Part shown: positions 8,695 to 15,660 of the stretch, piece by piece
Position numbering within the stretch: position 1 is the stretch's first letter
Layout: every line of letters begins with the position of its first letter
Origin: an uncultured Selenomonadaceae bacterium
GTDB lineage: Bacteria; Bacillota; Negativicutes; Selenomonadales; Selenomonadaceae
Direction of reading: 5' to 3'
Assembly: GCA_905233325.1 (NCBI GenBank)
Contig: CAJODU010000006.1
Coordinates: 1-28,812, forward strand
Length of the DNA: 28,812 nucleotides
Program-made: the position numbers and the translations under genes
The notes under the pieces: generated by a model
What the model was told of the DNA's origin: nothing
The model's input: the letters and a program-made list of their open reading frames with translations, nothing else
The model's database searches: none

Positions 8695-10055
8695 TCAAGA
8701 TGATGTCACTTCTTTTGACGTTTTTTATTTTCTTTATGACAGCGGCGATGACTTTAGCTGATGATGATCCGCCTTCCCGCTCTTCTTCTCCACTCAAAAC
8801 AATGGTGTCAAACTTGAAGTCAACACAACAACCTGATTCTGAAACTGAAGAAAATTTTGAAGACCAGACTAACCCTGAAGCAGAATCAGTTTCGGAAACA
8901 GTTGCAAGTGATACCTTGGAGGAAAAGACAAAGGAAATGCTTGCAGAAGAGCCGCCGCAGCCTTCTTATACTGTTTTGAGATTATCTTGGAAGATTGTGC
9001 CTCATGCTGTCAAGTACAAGGTTACTGTTGAGGGCGAAGAACTCATAACTTATATCAACGGCATTGAAGTGCCGGTCAACAGTGTGGACAAGATATTTAA
9101 AGTCACTGCGCTGGATTTTGACGATAATATTATCAGCGATGATATAAATATTATTGAGGCCGAAACGAATCCCACTGTTGTCAAAACGACCACCGAATTT
9201 GACAAAATGGATTATGCACCGCTCTATCCCGTTTACTCTTGGGTACCCAAGCACAATGCAGATTATTATCAAGTGCAGCTCTTGAAAGATGGCGAAGTGG
9301 TGAGGGAATACACCACCAGGCTCAAAGATGAAGACGATGTGTATGATTTCTATGATCCTGAGCCTGTCAATGAGGGCGGCAGCTACTATTGGCGAGTTAA
9401 GGCTATGTCCAAATATGGTTTTGCACTTTCTGAATGGTCTAAGGAGACGGACTCCACTTCTTTCAAGGTCAATGCTCCGGTTAAATTTGCGGCCTTCGGC
9501 GACAGTATCACTCACGGCGGCGGTGCGATCACAGTTCCGCCTTCAATGATACTCTACAACTGGGAAAATTACTGCGACAAGCCTATTAAAAATCTTGGCA
9601 AGAGTGGCGACACGACAGATCAAATGCTTGAGCGTTTCGATACAGATGTATTACCCTTCGCTCCGAAGATTTTGATTATAATGGGCGGCGTCAACGACTA
9701 TAGAGGTAATATTCTTGGCTGGCACACCGTATCAAATTATAAAATTCTCCTTGAGAAGTGCAAGGAGCATCACATTATTCCCGTTTTCGTTACTCCGACG
9801 CCCGTAAATCCGAGATTGATTAATCACGTCAAATTTATTGAGCCGCCGCCTTATGATTGGCACACTCACTATAAATATGCTTGTGATTGGATAAAGCGGC
9901 AGGAATATTTTATTGATCTTACTGCTGAGTTTGAGGACAGTGAGGGCTTTTTGAGGGCTGATCTATCGACGGACGGACTTCACCCTGACATTGAAGGTAA
10001 AAAAATTATCGGTCAAGCTATAAAGGAATGGCTGAGTAAAAATTCCCTTTTCTAA
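8691..10055 (+). CDS. Exported SGNH/GDSL hydrolase with N-terminal beta-sandwich repeats
   Basis: 454-aa predicted secreted or periplasmic esterase/lipase. A signal peptide (hydrophobic residues 5-20, likely cleaved near LA-DDD) is followed by an acidic Ser/Glu-rich linker (about 25-85). Then come fibronectin-III-like stretches (SWKIVPHAVKYKVTV and SWVPKHNADYYQVQL), and from about residue 265 the hydrolase domain. Its blocks are block I FGDSITHG (nucleophile Ser), block II GKSGDTT, block III GGVND and block V DGLHPD (Asp-His). The substrate is unknown; carbohydrate or cell-wall acetyl esters are typical. ATG 8691 overlaps the ABC-F stop by 4 bp (ATGA) and has GGGAGG at 8678-8683; the upstream in-frame codons are rejected on that basis. 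Confidence 0.88.
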   Translation: MIKMMSLLLTFFIFFMTAAMTLADDDPPSRSSSPLKTMVSNLKSTQQPDSETEENFEDQTNPEAESVSETVASDTLEEKTKEMLAEEPPQPSYTVLRLSWKIVPHAVKYKVTVEGEELITYINGIEVPVNSVDKIFKVTALDFDDNIISDDINIIEAETNPTVVKTTTEFDKMDYAPLYPVYSWVPKHNADYYQVQLLKDGEVVREYTTRLKDEDDVYDFYDPEPVNEGGSYYWRVKAMSKYGFALSEWSKETDSTSFKVNAPVKFAAFGDSITHGGGAITVPPSMILYNWENYCDKPIKNLGKSGDTTDQMLERFDTDVLPFAPKILIIMGGVNDYRGNILGWHTVSNYKILLEKCKEHHIIPVFVTPTPVNPRLINHVKFIEPPPYDWHTHYKYACDWIKRQEYFIDLTAEFEDSEGFLRADLSTDGLHPDIEGKKIIGQAIKEWLSKNSLF

Positions 10056-10073
10056 TACAATAACGATTAATAT

Positions 10074-10100
10074 TCCACTCGGCTAATCCGGTGGATTTTT
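10074..10100 (+). terminator. Terminator after the SGNH hydrolase gene
   Basis: Stem CCAC-T-CGG with CCG-GTGG (one bulged T, 5-base loop), then a run of five T. It closes the bofA/ABC-F/SGNH unit. Confidence 0.65.
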
Positions 10101-10139
10101 GCTTATTTAACTGAAATTAAATAAATTTAGGAGAATAAT

Positions 10140-11027
10140 ATGGATAAAATTCACCCATTGATTGCAAATGCAAGTACTACGCGGCACATTTTAAAAAGTT
10201 TTAATCTGCGAGCAAGCAAGCGTCTCGGTCAAAATTTTCTGATTGACAAGGGCGTCGTTGATGATATAGTTTATGCTGCTGATATTGTTGAAGGTGAACA
10301 AGTCCTTGAGATAGGTCCCGGTATCGGCACATTGACTCAAGGTCTCCTTGAAGCGGGAGCCTGTGTCACTGCTGTAGAATTGGACAAAAAATTACCTGCC
10401 GTGCTTGCAGAGACTTTGGCAGGTTATGAAAATCTTAAAATAATTCAAAGCGATATATTGAAGGTTGATATTTTGGAGATAATGGGCGGTCAACCTTTCA
10501 AAGTCGTTGCAAATTTGCCCTACTATATAACCTCGCAGATAATATTGACGCTTTTGGAAAAAAAGTTACCTATAACCAAGCTGGTGACGATGGTGCAGCG
10601 TGAAGTAGCGGAAAGAATGGTCGCCACGCCGGAAAGTCTGTCCGTTGCTAAGGAATCAGCGAAAACTTATGGGGCATTGTCGGTGGCAGTACAATTCTAT
10701 ACAGAGCCCCGAATAGTCTTCGATGTGCCGCCAAGTGCCTTCCTGCCAAGTCCTGAGGTTACATCATCAATTATAGTCTGTGATATACGCAAAACTCCTG
10801 CCGTTGAGGTTGAAGATGATAAATTTTTCTTTAGGGTTGTCAGAGGTTCATTCGGACAGCGACGAAAAACTTTGATCAATTCCCTTGCCGGTGCGGGATT
10901 TACCCGTGAAGTCCTCTCAAAAGCTATGGAAATGTCAAAAATAGAGCCTCAACGCCGAGCTGAGACTCTTTCACTGGAAGATTTTGCAACACTAAGTAAC
11001 AATCTCAAAATGTTTATCACTAAATAA
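10140..11027 (+). CDS. rsmA: 16S rRNA adenine-N6,N6 dimethyltransferase
   Basis: RsmA (KsgA) dimethylates two adjacent adenines in the 3' terminal helix of 16S rRNA during 30S maturation. At 295 aa it shows the full motif set: KRLGQNFLID near residue 28, the SAM-binding loop EIGPGIGTLT, acidic VELD, catalytic NLPYYI (the NLPY motif) and FLPSPEVTSSI. TAGGAG stands 7 bases before ATG 10140. It sits alone between two terminators, although no clear promoter was found. Confidence 0.97.
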   Translation: MDKIHPLIANASTTRHILKSFNLRASKRLGQNFLIDKGVVDDIVYAADIVEGEQVLEIGPGIGTLTQGLLEAGACVTAVELDKKLPAVLAETLAGYENLKIIQSDILKVDILEIMGGQPFKVVANLPYYITSQIILTLLEKKLPITKLVTMVQREVAERMVATPESLSVAKESAKTYGALSVAVQFYTEPRIVFDVPPSAFLPSPEVTSSIIVCDIRKTPAVEVEDDKFFFRVVRGSFGQRRKTLINSLAGAGFTREVLSKAMEMSKIEPQRRAETLSLEDFATLSNNLKMFITK

Positions 11028-11045
11028 AATATTTTGAAACTTGGG

Positions 11046-11067
11046 GAGCCATAATTGGCTCTTTTTT
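11046..11067 (+). terminator. Terminator after rsmA
   Basis: Perfect 6-bp stem GAGCCA/TGGCTC with a 4-base loop, followed by six T. It overlaps the stop codon end of the convergent XRE gene. Confidence 0.85.
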
Positions 11068-11392
11068 ATTTTGTCACACCTTTTGAGAATATCTTGATAA
11101 AAGTTCCGGCTAAATCTAATTGATCAGGCGTAAGACCTTCGAGATCGTTGACTATTTTTGACATTGGTGTAATGCAACCAAGTAAGAGATAATCAGTCGT
11201 AACATTTAAAGCCTTTGCAAGATTAACTATAGTTTTAGCTGTCATACTCTTTTTGCCAGTTTCAATGTAAAACAAGAATTGAGCGGAAATATCAGCTAAT
11301 TCAGCAATTTGTTCGCGAGTTTTCCCTTGAGCTTCACGAATACTTCTAATTCTCTTACCTATATTAGTGTTAAAATCATTATTTTCATTCAT
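11066..11392 (-). CDS. XRE/Cro-type HTH transcriptional regulator
   Basis: 108-aa DNA-binding protein. Residues about 11-66 form a HTH_3 domain: IGKRIRSIREAQGKTREQIA, then helix 3 ISAQFLFYIETGKKS, then LAKALNVTTDYLL. A short C-terminal helical tail (about 75-108) could serve dimerisation. AAGGA lies 9 bases before ATG. The gene diverges from the two OB-fold genes. The 16-bp palindrome in their promoter is the obvious candidate operator, so the likely role is repression of that pair and perhaps of itself. A second, weaker dyad TACAA-ATA-TTGTA lies at 11437-11449. This is inferred from position, not shown. Confidence 0.85.
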   Translation of the reverse strand: MNENNDFNTNIGKRIRSIREAQGKTREQIAELADISAQFLFYIETGKKSMTAKTIVNLAKALNVTTDYLLLGCITPMSKIVNDLEGLTPDQLDLAGTFIKIFSKGVTK

Positions 11393-11471
11393 AATAGCAC
11401 GTCCTTAAAGATTTGCTATTATGATAAATAACTTTATACAAATATTGTACTAACCAAATTTTAAATATATG

Positions 11472-11500
11472 TTGACTATTTATAACTATAGTTATATAAT
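11472..11500 (+). promoter_or_regulatory. Promoter with embedded 16-bp palindromic operator
   Basis: TTGACT (11472-11477), a 17-bp spacer and consensus TATAAT (11495-11500). The spacer contains a perfect palindrome TATAACTATAGTTATA (11481-11496) that runs into the -10 box, so a bound dimer would block RNA polymerase directly. The ribosome-binding site AAGGAGG follows at 11517-11523. Confidence 0.8.
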
Positions 11501-11530
11501 CTTTACAGAAAACTCAAAGGAGGATTTGAT

Positions 11531-11977
11531 ATGTTTAAAATTTTGAAGTACATTTTCATTGGAATTATTGTACTTGGGGCAATAGGTTCGGTTATGGGTG
11601 ACAATGGCGATGGAAGTTCGACAAGTTCAAGTTCAAAGCAAGTGCAGGAAACTCCAAAAAATTATGCTGAGGCTGATATCGACGTTTTACTCAACGATGC
11701 CAAGAACAACGCTGCAAAAGCCAACAAGGATTACAAAGGCAAATATGTCAAAATCGTCAATGGAGATGTTTTCAATATCGAAAGCAATGCAAGGTATATT
11801 TCCATTGAAGGCAGTGATCCGTACACCTTAATTCATGTACAATGTTATCCAAAAAATGATCAGGTTAAAGATGCAATGATTAATCTCTCGAAAGGTCAGA
11901 GAGTTACAGTTTACGGTAAAATCACTGATGTCGGTGAAATAATGGGTTACAGTCTTGATATGGATAAAATTGAGTAA
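11531..11977 (+). CDS. Membrane-anchored OB-fold (tRNA_anti-like) protein, short paralog
   Basis: 148 aa. One N-terminal membrane segment (about 4-22) is followed by a Ser-rich linker (about 28-37). A C-terminal domain of about 100 aa follows: ADIDVLLNDAKNNAAKANK, then YKGKYVKIV, VQCYPKN, GQRVTVYGKI and GYSLDMDKIE. This order (helix with NAAKAxxxYKGK, then strands with VQCxF and GQxVTVxGK) is that of the tRNA_anti-like family of OB-folds. These occur in small exported bacterial proteins of unknown function. The segment has no lipobox Cys, so it is more likely an uncleaved anchor than a lipoprotein. It is transcribed from a strong promoter carrying an apparent operator and is followed after 20 bases by a longer paralog. 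Confidence 0.75.
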   Translation: MFKILKYIFIGIIVLGAIGSVMGDNGDGSSTSSSSKQVQETPKNYAEADIDVLLNDAKNNAAKANKDYKGKYVKIVNGDVFNIESNARYISIEGSDPYTLIHVQCYPKNDQVKDAMINLSKGQRVTVYGKITDVGEIMGYSLDMDKIE

Positions 11978-11997
11978 CATTTAGCTAGGGTATAATA

Positions 11998-12702
11998 ATG
12001 GACTTTTTGAAAAATTTATTCATTATGGTGTGGTTCATTTCACTGATTGCATTTATCGTTTACTGGAGGAAGAAGGCAAATGCTCGCAAGGCTGCCGGTG
12101 AAAATTATTCAACCGATGAAAATTACAATGCTGTCAGTAAGATGAAACGTATGATAGGAATAGTGTGCCTTGCCTCTTTTGTGTTAGGTGCTGCCATTCC
12201 TGAGAGTCCAGAGGCAAAAGCTGAACGCGAAGCTAAAGAACAACTGCAGAGAATTGAGCAAGTTGCCAAATCTGAGCAGAAGGCCGCCGAAAAAGTTGCT
12301 AAAGAAGCCCAAAAGGCTGAAGAAAAAGCCGCCAAAGAAGCTGCTGAACAAGCAAAGGAACAGGAAAAGGCTGCCGCTGAAGCTAACAAGTATGTTGAAG
12401 CTGATATTGATATTTTGATAAACGATATTCAAAACAATGCTGCAGCAGCAAATAAAAATTATAAAGGTAAATTCGTTAAAATAGTTGGCGGAATCCTTGA
12501 TCACGTTGAATCAGATGGTGATTATATAAGCATTTCTAACGGTGATATGACACTCGTACATGTACAATGTTTTCCGAAAAACAAAGAAGTCAAAAAACAA
12601 ATGTTGAATCTAAGTAATGGACAAAATGTTACAGTTTATGGCAAAATCACAAGAGTTGGCGGTATTATTGGCTATAGTCTTGATATGGACAAGATTGAAT
12701 AA
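11998..12702 (+). CDS. Membrane-anchored OB-fold (tRNA_anti-like) protein, long paralog with coiled coil
   Basis: 234 aa. Two membrane segments (about 5-23 and 50-67) are followed by an Ala/Lys/Glu-rich coiled coil (about 70-130). The OB-like domain that follows clearly matches the previous gene: EADIDILINDIQNNAA, NYKGKFVKIVGG, VQCFPKN, GQNVTVYGKI and an identical ending GYSLDMDKIE. The pair therefore arose by tandem duplication, with the anchor and spacer exchanged. The coiled coil would hold the OB domain away from the membrane or make oligomers. The ribosome-binding site is weak (TAGGGT). The function is unknown. The gene ends at a strong terminator. Confidence 0.75.
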   Translation: MDFLKNLFIMVWFISLIAFIVYWRKKANARKAAGENYSTDENYNAVSKMKRMIGIVCLASFVLGAAIPESPEAKAEREAKEQLQRIEQVAKSEQKAAEKVAKEAQKAEEKAAKEAAEQAKEQEKAAAEANKYVEADIDILINDIQNNAAAANKNYKGKFVKIVGGILDHVESDGDYISISNGDMTLVHVQCFPKNKEVKKQMLNLSNGQNVTVYGKITRVGGIIGYSLDMDKIE

Positions 12703-12715
12703 TTTTTATTTATTT

Positions 12716-12737
12716 GCAGGGCAACCTGCTTTTTTTG
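12716..12737 (+). terminator. Terminator after the OB-fold pair
   Basis: GCAGG/CCTGC stem with a GCAA (GNRA) tetraloop, followed by eight T. Confidence 0.88.
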
Positions 12738-12769
12738 TTTCAATCATAAAAAAAAATTTTAAGTCTATG

Positions 12770-12834
12770 AAAAAAATTCTGTAAATAGGAATCTTAATGT
12801 TGATTTAACGCCATTCGATCTTCTATTTACAGAA
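12770..12834 (-). terminator. Long inverted repeat downstream of rsmD, probable minus-strand terminator
   Basis: Perfect 12-bp arms TTCTGTAAATAG (12777-12788) and CTATTTACAGAA (12823-12834) enclose 34 bases. Read on the minus strand, the second arm is followed by a T-run (plus-strand A-run 12771-12776), which suits termination of the rsmD transcript. The loop is unusually long for a terminator, so a small structured RNA or a remnant element remains possible. Confidence 0.5.
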
Positions 12835-12860
12835 AAAAATTCGCAAGCTCATAATTTTTT

Positions 12861-13427
12861 TTAAATATTTTTTTTGAAAATATCTATCGTGGTCGTATGA
12901 CCATATTTTATTTGTCTAACATTTTCAATATTTTTAAGTATACTTTTCAAATTTTCTGAAGTTTCGTTTATATCATGCTCGATGATTAACAATCCTTCCG
13001 ATTTAAGCAAATTCAGATTATCAATTTTTACTAAAGTTTGCTGCCATAAACCTTTATTATAGGGTGGATCACAAAAGATCAAGTCAAATTGTCTTTGATT
13101 ATCTGAAAATTTTTTTATTATCCTGAAGACATCTCCACTAATAATCTCTGATTTATCATTGAAGTGGGCACGATTAACATTATCACTTATAATATTAATC
13201 GTCTTAAAGTCTACAAACGTTGCTTGCGCTCCCCCACGACTGATCGCCTCAAGACCTAAAGCTCCTGTGCCGGCAAAAAGATCAAGTATACTTTTATCAT
13301 TGAAATCTATCATTCCATTTAAAATATTGAATACAGATTCTTTGATTCGATCTGATGTCGGTCGTGTCGACAATCCTTTTGGTGCTTTTAAGATAAGCCC
13401 TTTCGCTTTTCCTGTAATTATTCTCAT
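12861..13427 (-). CDS. rsmD: 16S rRNA guanine-N2 methyltransferase
   Basis: RsmD methylates the exocyclic amine of G966 (E. coli numbering) in the 30S subunit. The 188-aa protein carries the family marks: MRIITGKAKG at the start, TRPTSDRIKESVFNIL (about 22-37), the SAM loop LDLFAGTGALGLEAISRG, and the catalytic DPPY motif (CDPPYNKG). It is a normal length. ATG 13427 has no obvious ribosome-binding site and lies 44 bases after the preceding gene, so it is probably read at the end of the pssA transcript. Confidence 0.95.
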   Translation of the reverse strand: MRIITGKAKGLILKAPKGLSTRPTSDRIKESVFNILNGMIDFNDKSILDLFAGTGALGLEAISRGGAQATFVDFKTINIISDNVNRAHFNDKSEIISGDVFRIIKKFSDNQRQFDLIFCDPPYNKGLWQQTLVKIDNLNLLKSEGLLIIEHDINETSENLKSILKNIENVRQIKYGHTTTIDIFKKNI

Positions 13428-13471
13428 ACTATTTTCATATTGCCTATAAAACTACTAACGAGACACATTTT

Positions 13472-14260
13472 TTATTTTATATTGAGTTCATTGCCGACAT
13501 TGGAGATTTCAACATTTGCACGAAGTCTCAATCCGTCCCCTTTGGCAACCTCGCTGATTATATCTTGATTGCTGCTGCCGTTGACCTTCATCTGACAAGC
13601 CTTGAGATAAAAGTCTATCCACTGATTATAGTGCTGCATTGCCTCCGTCAACCTTTGCCGATATATCGTCGAAAGTTCCGCAGGTACTTTTATTTCGGCA
13701 AGTTCGGCTTGTTCCTTGTGAAGGGCTTTTGTCAATTTATCAATACTTTCAGGTGATCCTTCAGTCCAGAGTGCTGACCAGATTGTATTGATAGTCTGCA
13801 CTTTTGATTCAATTTGAATTTGCCACTTTTGATAAGCCTTTCGCTGCTCCTCAAGGTTTTGATTCTGATGATCGCTGTTAACTTTGCTCTTTTCGTCCTT
13901 TGTATCAACCTTAGAATCAGCTTGATTTTCATTTTTGGCTTGTCCATTCTTTTCAGCAGACTCATTACTACCTTCAGTTTTACGTTGAACTTGACTCTGT
14001 GATGAATATCTCTCACTCTCATGCAGAGAACTGCCTTGTTTAGAGTTATCTTGCTTGAACATACCGCCGGTTGATTCTTCCGAATCGAAAATACCTATCG
14101 ACACGAAAAAGAGCAGAAGACTGACAATTATACCTATGATGGCGGAGTCATTGTCCTTTTTCTTGCCCTTGGCAGGTTTTGCTCCCGTGCCGTTGATTGC
14201 CCAGATAAATACTATAATCGAAATTATACCGAGCGGTATGGACAGAAGAGCCACTGACAT
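13472..14260 (-). CDS. Unknown membrane protein with charged linker and helical C-terminal domain
   Basis: 262 aa, not recognised. Two membrane segments (about 5-24 and 40-59) are separated by a Lys/Gly-rich loop (about 25-37). A low-complexity Ser/Gln/Lys/Asp/Asn linker follows (about 62-125), with repeated short KxENQADSKxDTKDEKS-like runs. Then comes a largely helical domain (about 128-262) containing YQKWQIQIESKVQTIN and AMQHYNQWIDFYLKAC. The linker's charge suggests an extracytoplasmic, flexible spacer. AGGAAG stands 7 bases before ATG. It begins 11 bases after pssA, so it is in the same transcript; a role in the envelope is only guilt by association. Confidence 0.75.
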   Translation of the reverse strand: MSVALLSIPLGIISIIVFIWAINGTGAKPAKGKKKDNDSAIIGIIVSLLLFFVSIGIFDSEESTGGMFKQDNSKQGSSLHESERYSSQSQVQRKTEGSNESAEKNGQAKNENQADSKVDTKDEKSKVNSDHQNQNLEEQRKAYQKWQIQIESKVQTINTIWSALWTEGSPESIDKLTKALHKEQAELAEIKVPAELSTIYRQRLTEAMQHYNQWIDFYLKACQMKVNGSSNQDIISEVAKGDGLRLRANVEISNVGNELNIK

Positions 14261-14271
14261 AAAATCACTTC

Positions 14272-14976
14272 CTAATATTCCTCACGATTCATCAAAACGA
14301 ATAAAGCATTTACTATTCCAAAAACAGCATAGGTTGAAAAAACTGCTGTAATAACGGCTTGAACAGGTGCCTCTCTTGCAAAGAAGACTATCGCTGCAAA
14401 CATAATTGCCGCGAAAATTTTCGGAAACAGATATATTTTCTCACCGCTGCCCTTAAAATCAGGATAATGCACGTGGCTCACCATCAAATAAGCTATAACC
14501 ATTATGGTGACAGGATAGACAAGCCCATAGTTTTCGGGATTTATACCAAGTGCCGTGAAGAGCAACGTCGTTGATGCGACAATGCAGCCGCCGGCAGGTA
14601 TCGCCAACCCCATGAAGTAGCCATGAACTACGGACGTGTTGACATTGAACCTTGCAAGACGCCACATACCGCAGAGTGCAAAGATGATCGCTGCCGCCCA
14701 GCCAAGTTTATCGTAATGATGCATACAAAATGAGTAGGCGAGAAAAGCAGGTGCAATCCCGAAGGAACCGAGATCACAGAGAGAATCCATCTCCTTGCCC
14801 ATCTCGCTGACGGCATTGAGTGCCCTTGCGATTCGACCGTCAAGACCATCGGCAACCAACGCAATTAAAATAAATATGGAAGCGTAGAAATAATCGCCAT
14901 TATAAGTTGAAAGTATGGAACACATTCCGAAGAATAAATTTAAAGATGTACATATATTCGGAATTAAGGATTTCAC
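14272..14976 (-). CDS. pssA: CDP-diacylglycerol-serine O-phosphatidyltransferase
   Basis: Makes phosphatidylserine from CDP-diacylglycerol and serine in the inner membrane, the step before Psd. The 234-aa protein has about six membrane helices. The CDP-alcohol phosphotransferase signature is complete: DGLDGRIAR, then eight residues, G, three residues, D, three residues, D (near residues 43-68). The opening SLIPNICTSLNLFFGM is typical of PssA. The start is GTG 14976 with GAGGTGAG just upstream. It lies 32 bases after the PIN gene, and its partner psd is two genes upstream on the same strand. Confidence 0.94.
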   Translation of the reverse strand: MKSLIPNICTSLNLFFGMCSILSTYNGDYFYASIFILIALVADGLDGRIARALNAVSEMGKEMDSLCDLGSFGIAPAFLAYSFCMHHYDKLGWAAAIIFALCGMWRLARFNVNTSVVHGYFMGLAIPAGGCIVASTTLLFTALGINPENYGLVYPVTIMVIAYLMVSHVHYPDFKGSGEKIYLFPKIFAAIMFAAIVFFAREAPVQAVITAVFSTYAVFGIVNALFVLMNREEY

Positions 14977-15008
14977 TCAGCTCACCTCAGATTAATCAAT
15001 TTTCAAAT

Positions 15009-15329
15009 TTAACAACAATTTTTGAAATTTTGTATATGTAAAACACAATCAACAAAATCTAAGTTGGTCTCAGCGAAAATATTAACTGCACGAAGAATAG
15101 TTTCATAATGCTCGATTTCTATTTCATTCAATACATCTATTAAAATATCAACAATATTTGGTTTTTCGACATTATAAACATTTCTTAAGACGTATACAAC
15201 TTCAGCCAAAACTTCAGGTAAGGTAACGGCACCATTCTTGATTATATATTCAGCTTCTATTGCCATATCTTCATTATCATTTAGAAAGTATCTAAGAATA
15301 ACATTGGCATCAATCAGTATCTTTGCCAT
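15009..15329 (-). CDS. PIN-domain toxin, probably C-terminally truncated
   Basis: 106-aa PIN-like RNase (VapC-type). Family acidic residues visible are Asp7 in LIDANVILRYF, Glu39/Glu43 in LPEVLAEV, and Asp91/Asp94 in LDFVDCVL. The usual ending after this helix, a strand with Phe-Asp carrying the fourth acidic residue (of the form EVFTFDKKL), is absent. The protein stops at HIQNFKNCC. Reading the other frames beyond the helix does not restore it either, so a small deletion or decay is likely. It overlaps the upstream antitoxin gene by 20 bp, a standard toxin-antitoxin layout. Activity is doubtful. Confidence 0.82.
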   Translation of the reverse strand: MAKILIDANVILRYFLNDNEDMAIEAEYIIKNGAVTLPEVLAEVVYVLRNVYNVEKPNIVDILIDVLNEIEIEHYETILRAVNIFAETNLDFVDCVLHIQNFKNCC

Positions 15330-15660
15330 ATTTTTCGGTCACCGCTCTTTCCCAAGCGCCTTCTTCAAGTGGTATAAGTGCAGGATTAGCATATTTTGAC
15401 AATTTGCCAAATGCCGACCTCCTACTTAATTTTTCTATTTCTTTAGCATCGAATGTTACGATGTTTAAGCCTTTGCTAAACAAATATTTTGCTCTTCGTT
15501 GAATTGCAGCTAAATCTGCTTCACCATTTGAAATTTTTTCCCAAGCCTCATCATCAAATGAGATAAGTTTTGTTTGTTCGGTTTCTATATCATTTATAAC
15601 CCTATTTGAATGCTCTACACTACTATAGTTTGGATTTGACTTTTGTTTTAACAATGTCAT
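15310..15660 (-). CDS. Putative antitoxin partner of the PIN protein
   Basis: 116-aa acidic/basic mixed protein of unassigned family. The first 30 residues are polar and probably disordered. Residues about 35-100 are helical, with AAIQRRAKYLFSKGL and AKEIEKLSRRSAFGKLSKY. No ribbon-helix-helix or AbrB fold is obvious. Its 3' end overlaps the PIN gene by 20 bp. The start ATG 15660 overlaps the psd stop (TGATG), and a GTG one codon earlier is possible. Translation is therefore coupled to psd. The role as antitoxin is inferred from this arrangement. Confidence 0.7.
   Translation of the reverse strand: MTLLKQKSNPNYSSVEHSNRVINDIETEQTKLISFDDEAWEKISNGEADLAAIQRRAKYLFSKGLNIVTFDAKEIEKLSRRSAFGKLSKYANPALIPLEEGAWERAVTEKYGKDTD

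Noticed and set aside
12184..12504. Minus-strand Phe/Ser-rich ORF opposite the coiled coil of the long OB-fold paralog
   Set aside because: The complement of Ala/Lys/Glu codons naturally gives such a frame; no start signal.
13428..13445. Four-codon mini-ORF (MKIV) ending on the rsmD start
   Set aside because: ATG-AAA-ATA-GTA-TGA overlaps the rsmD ATG, but it lacks a clear ribosome-binding site and is too short to claim.
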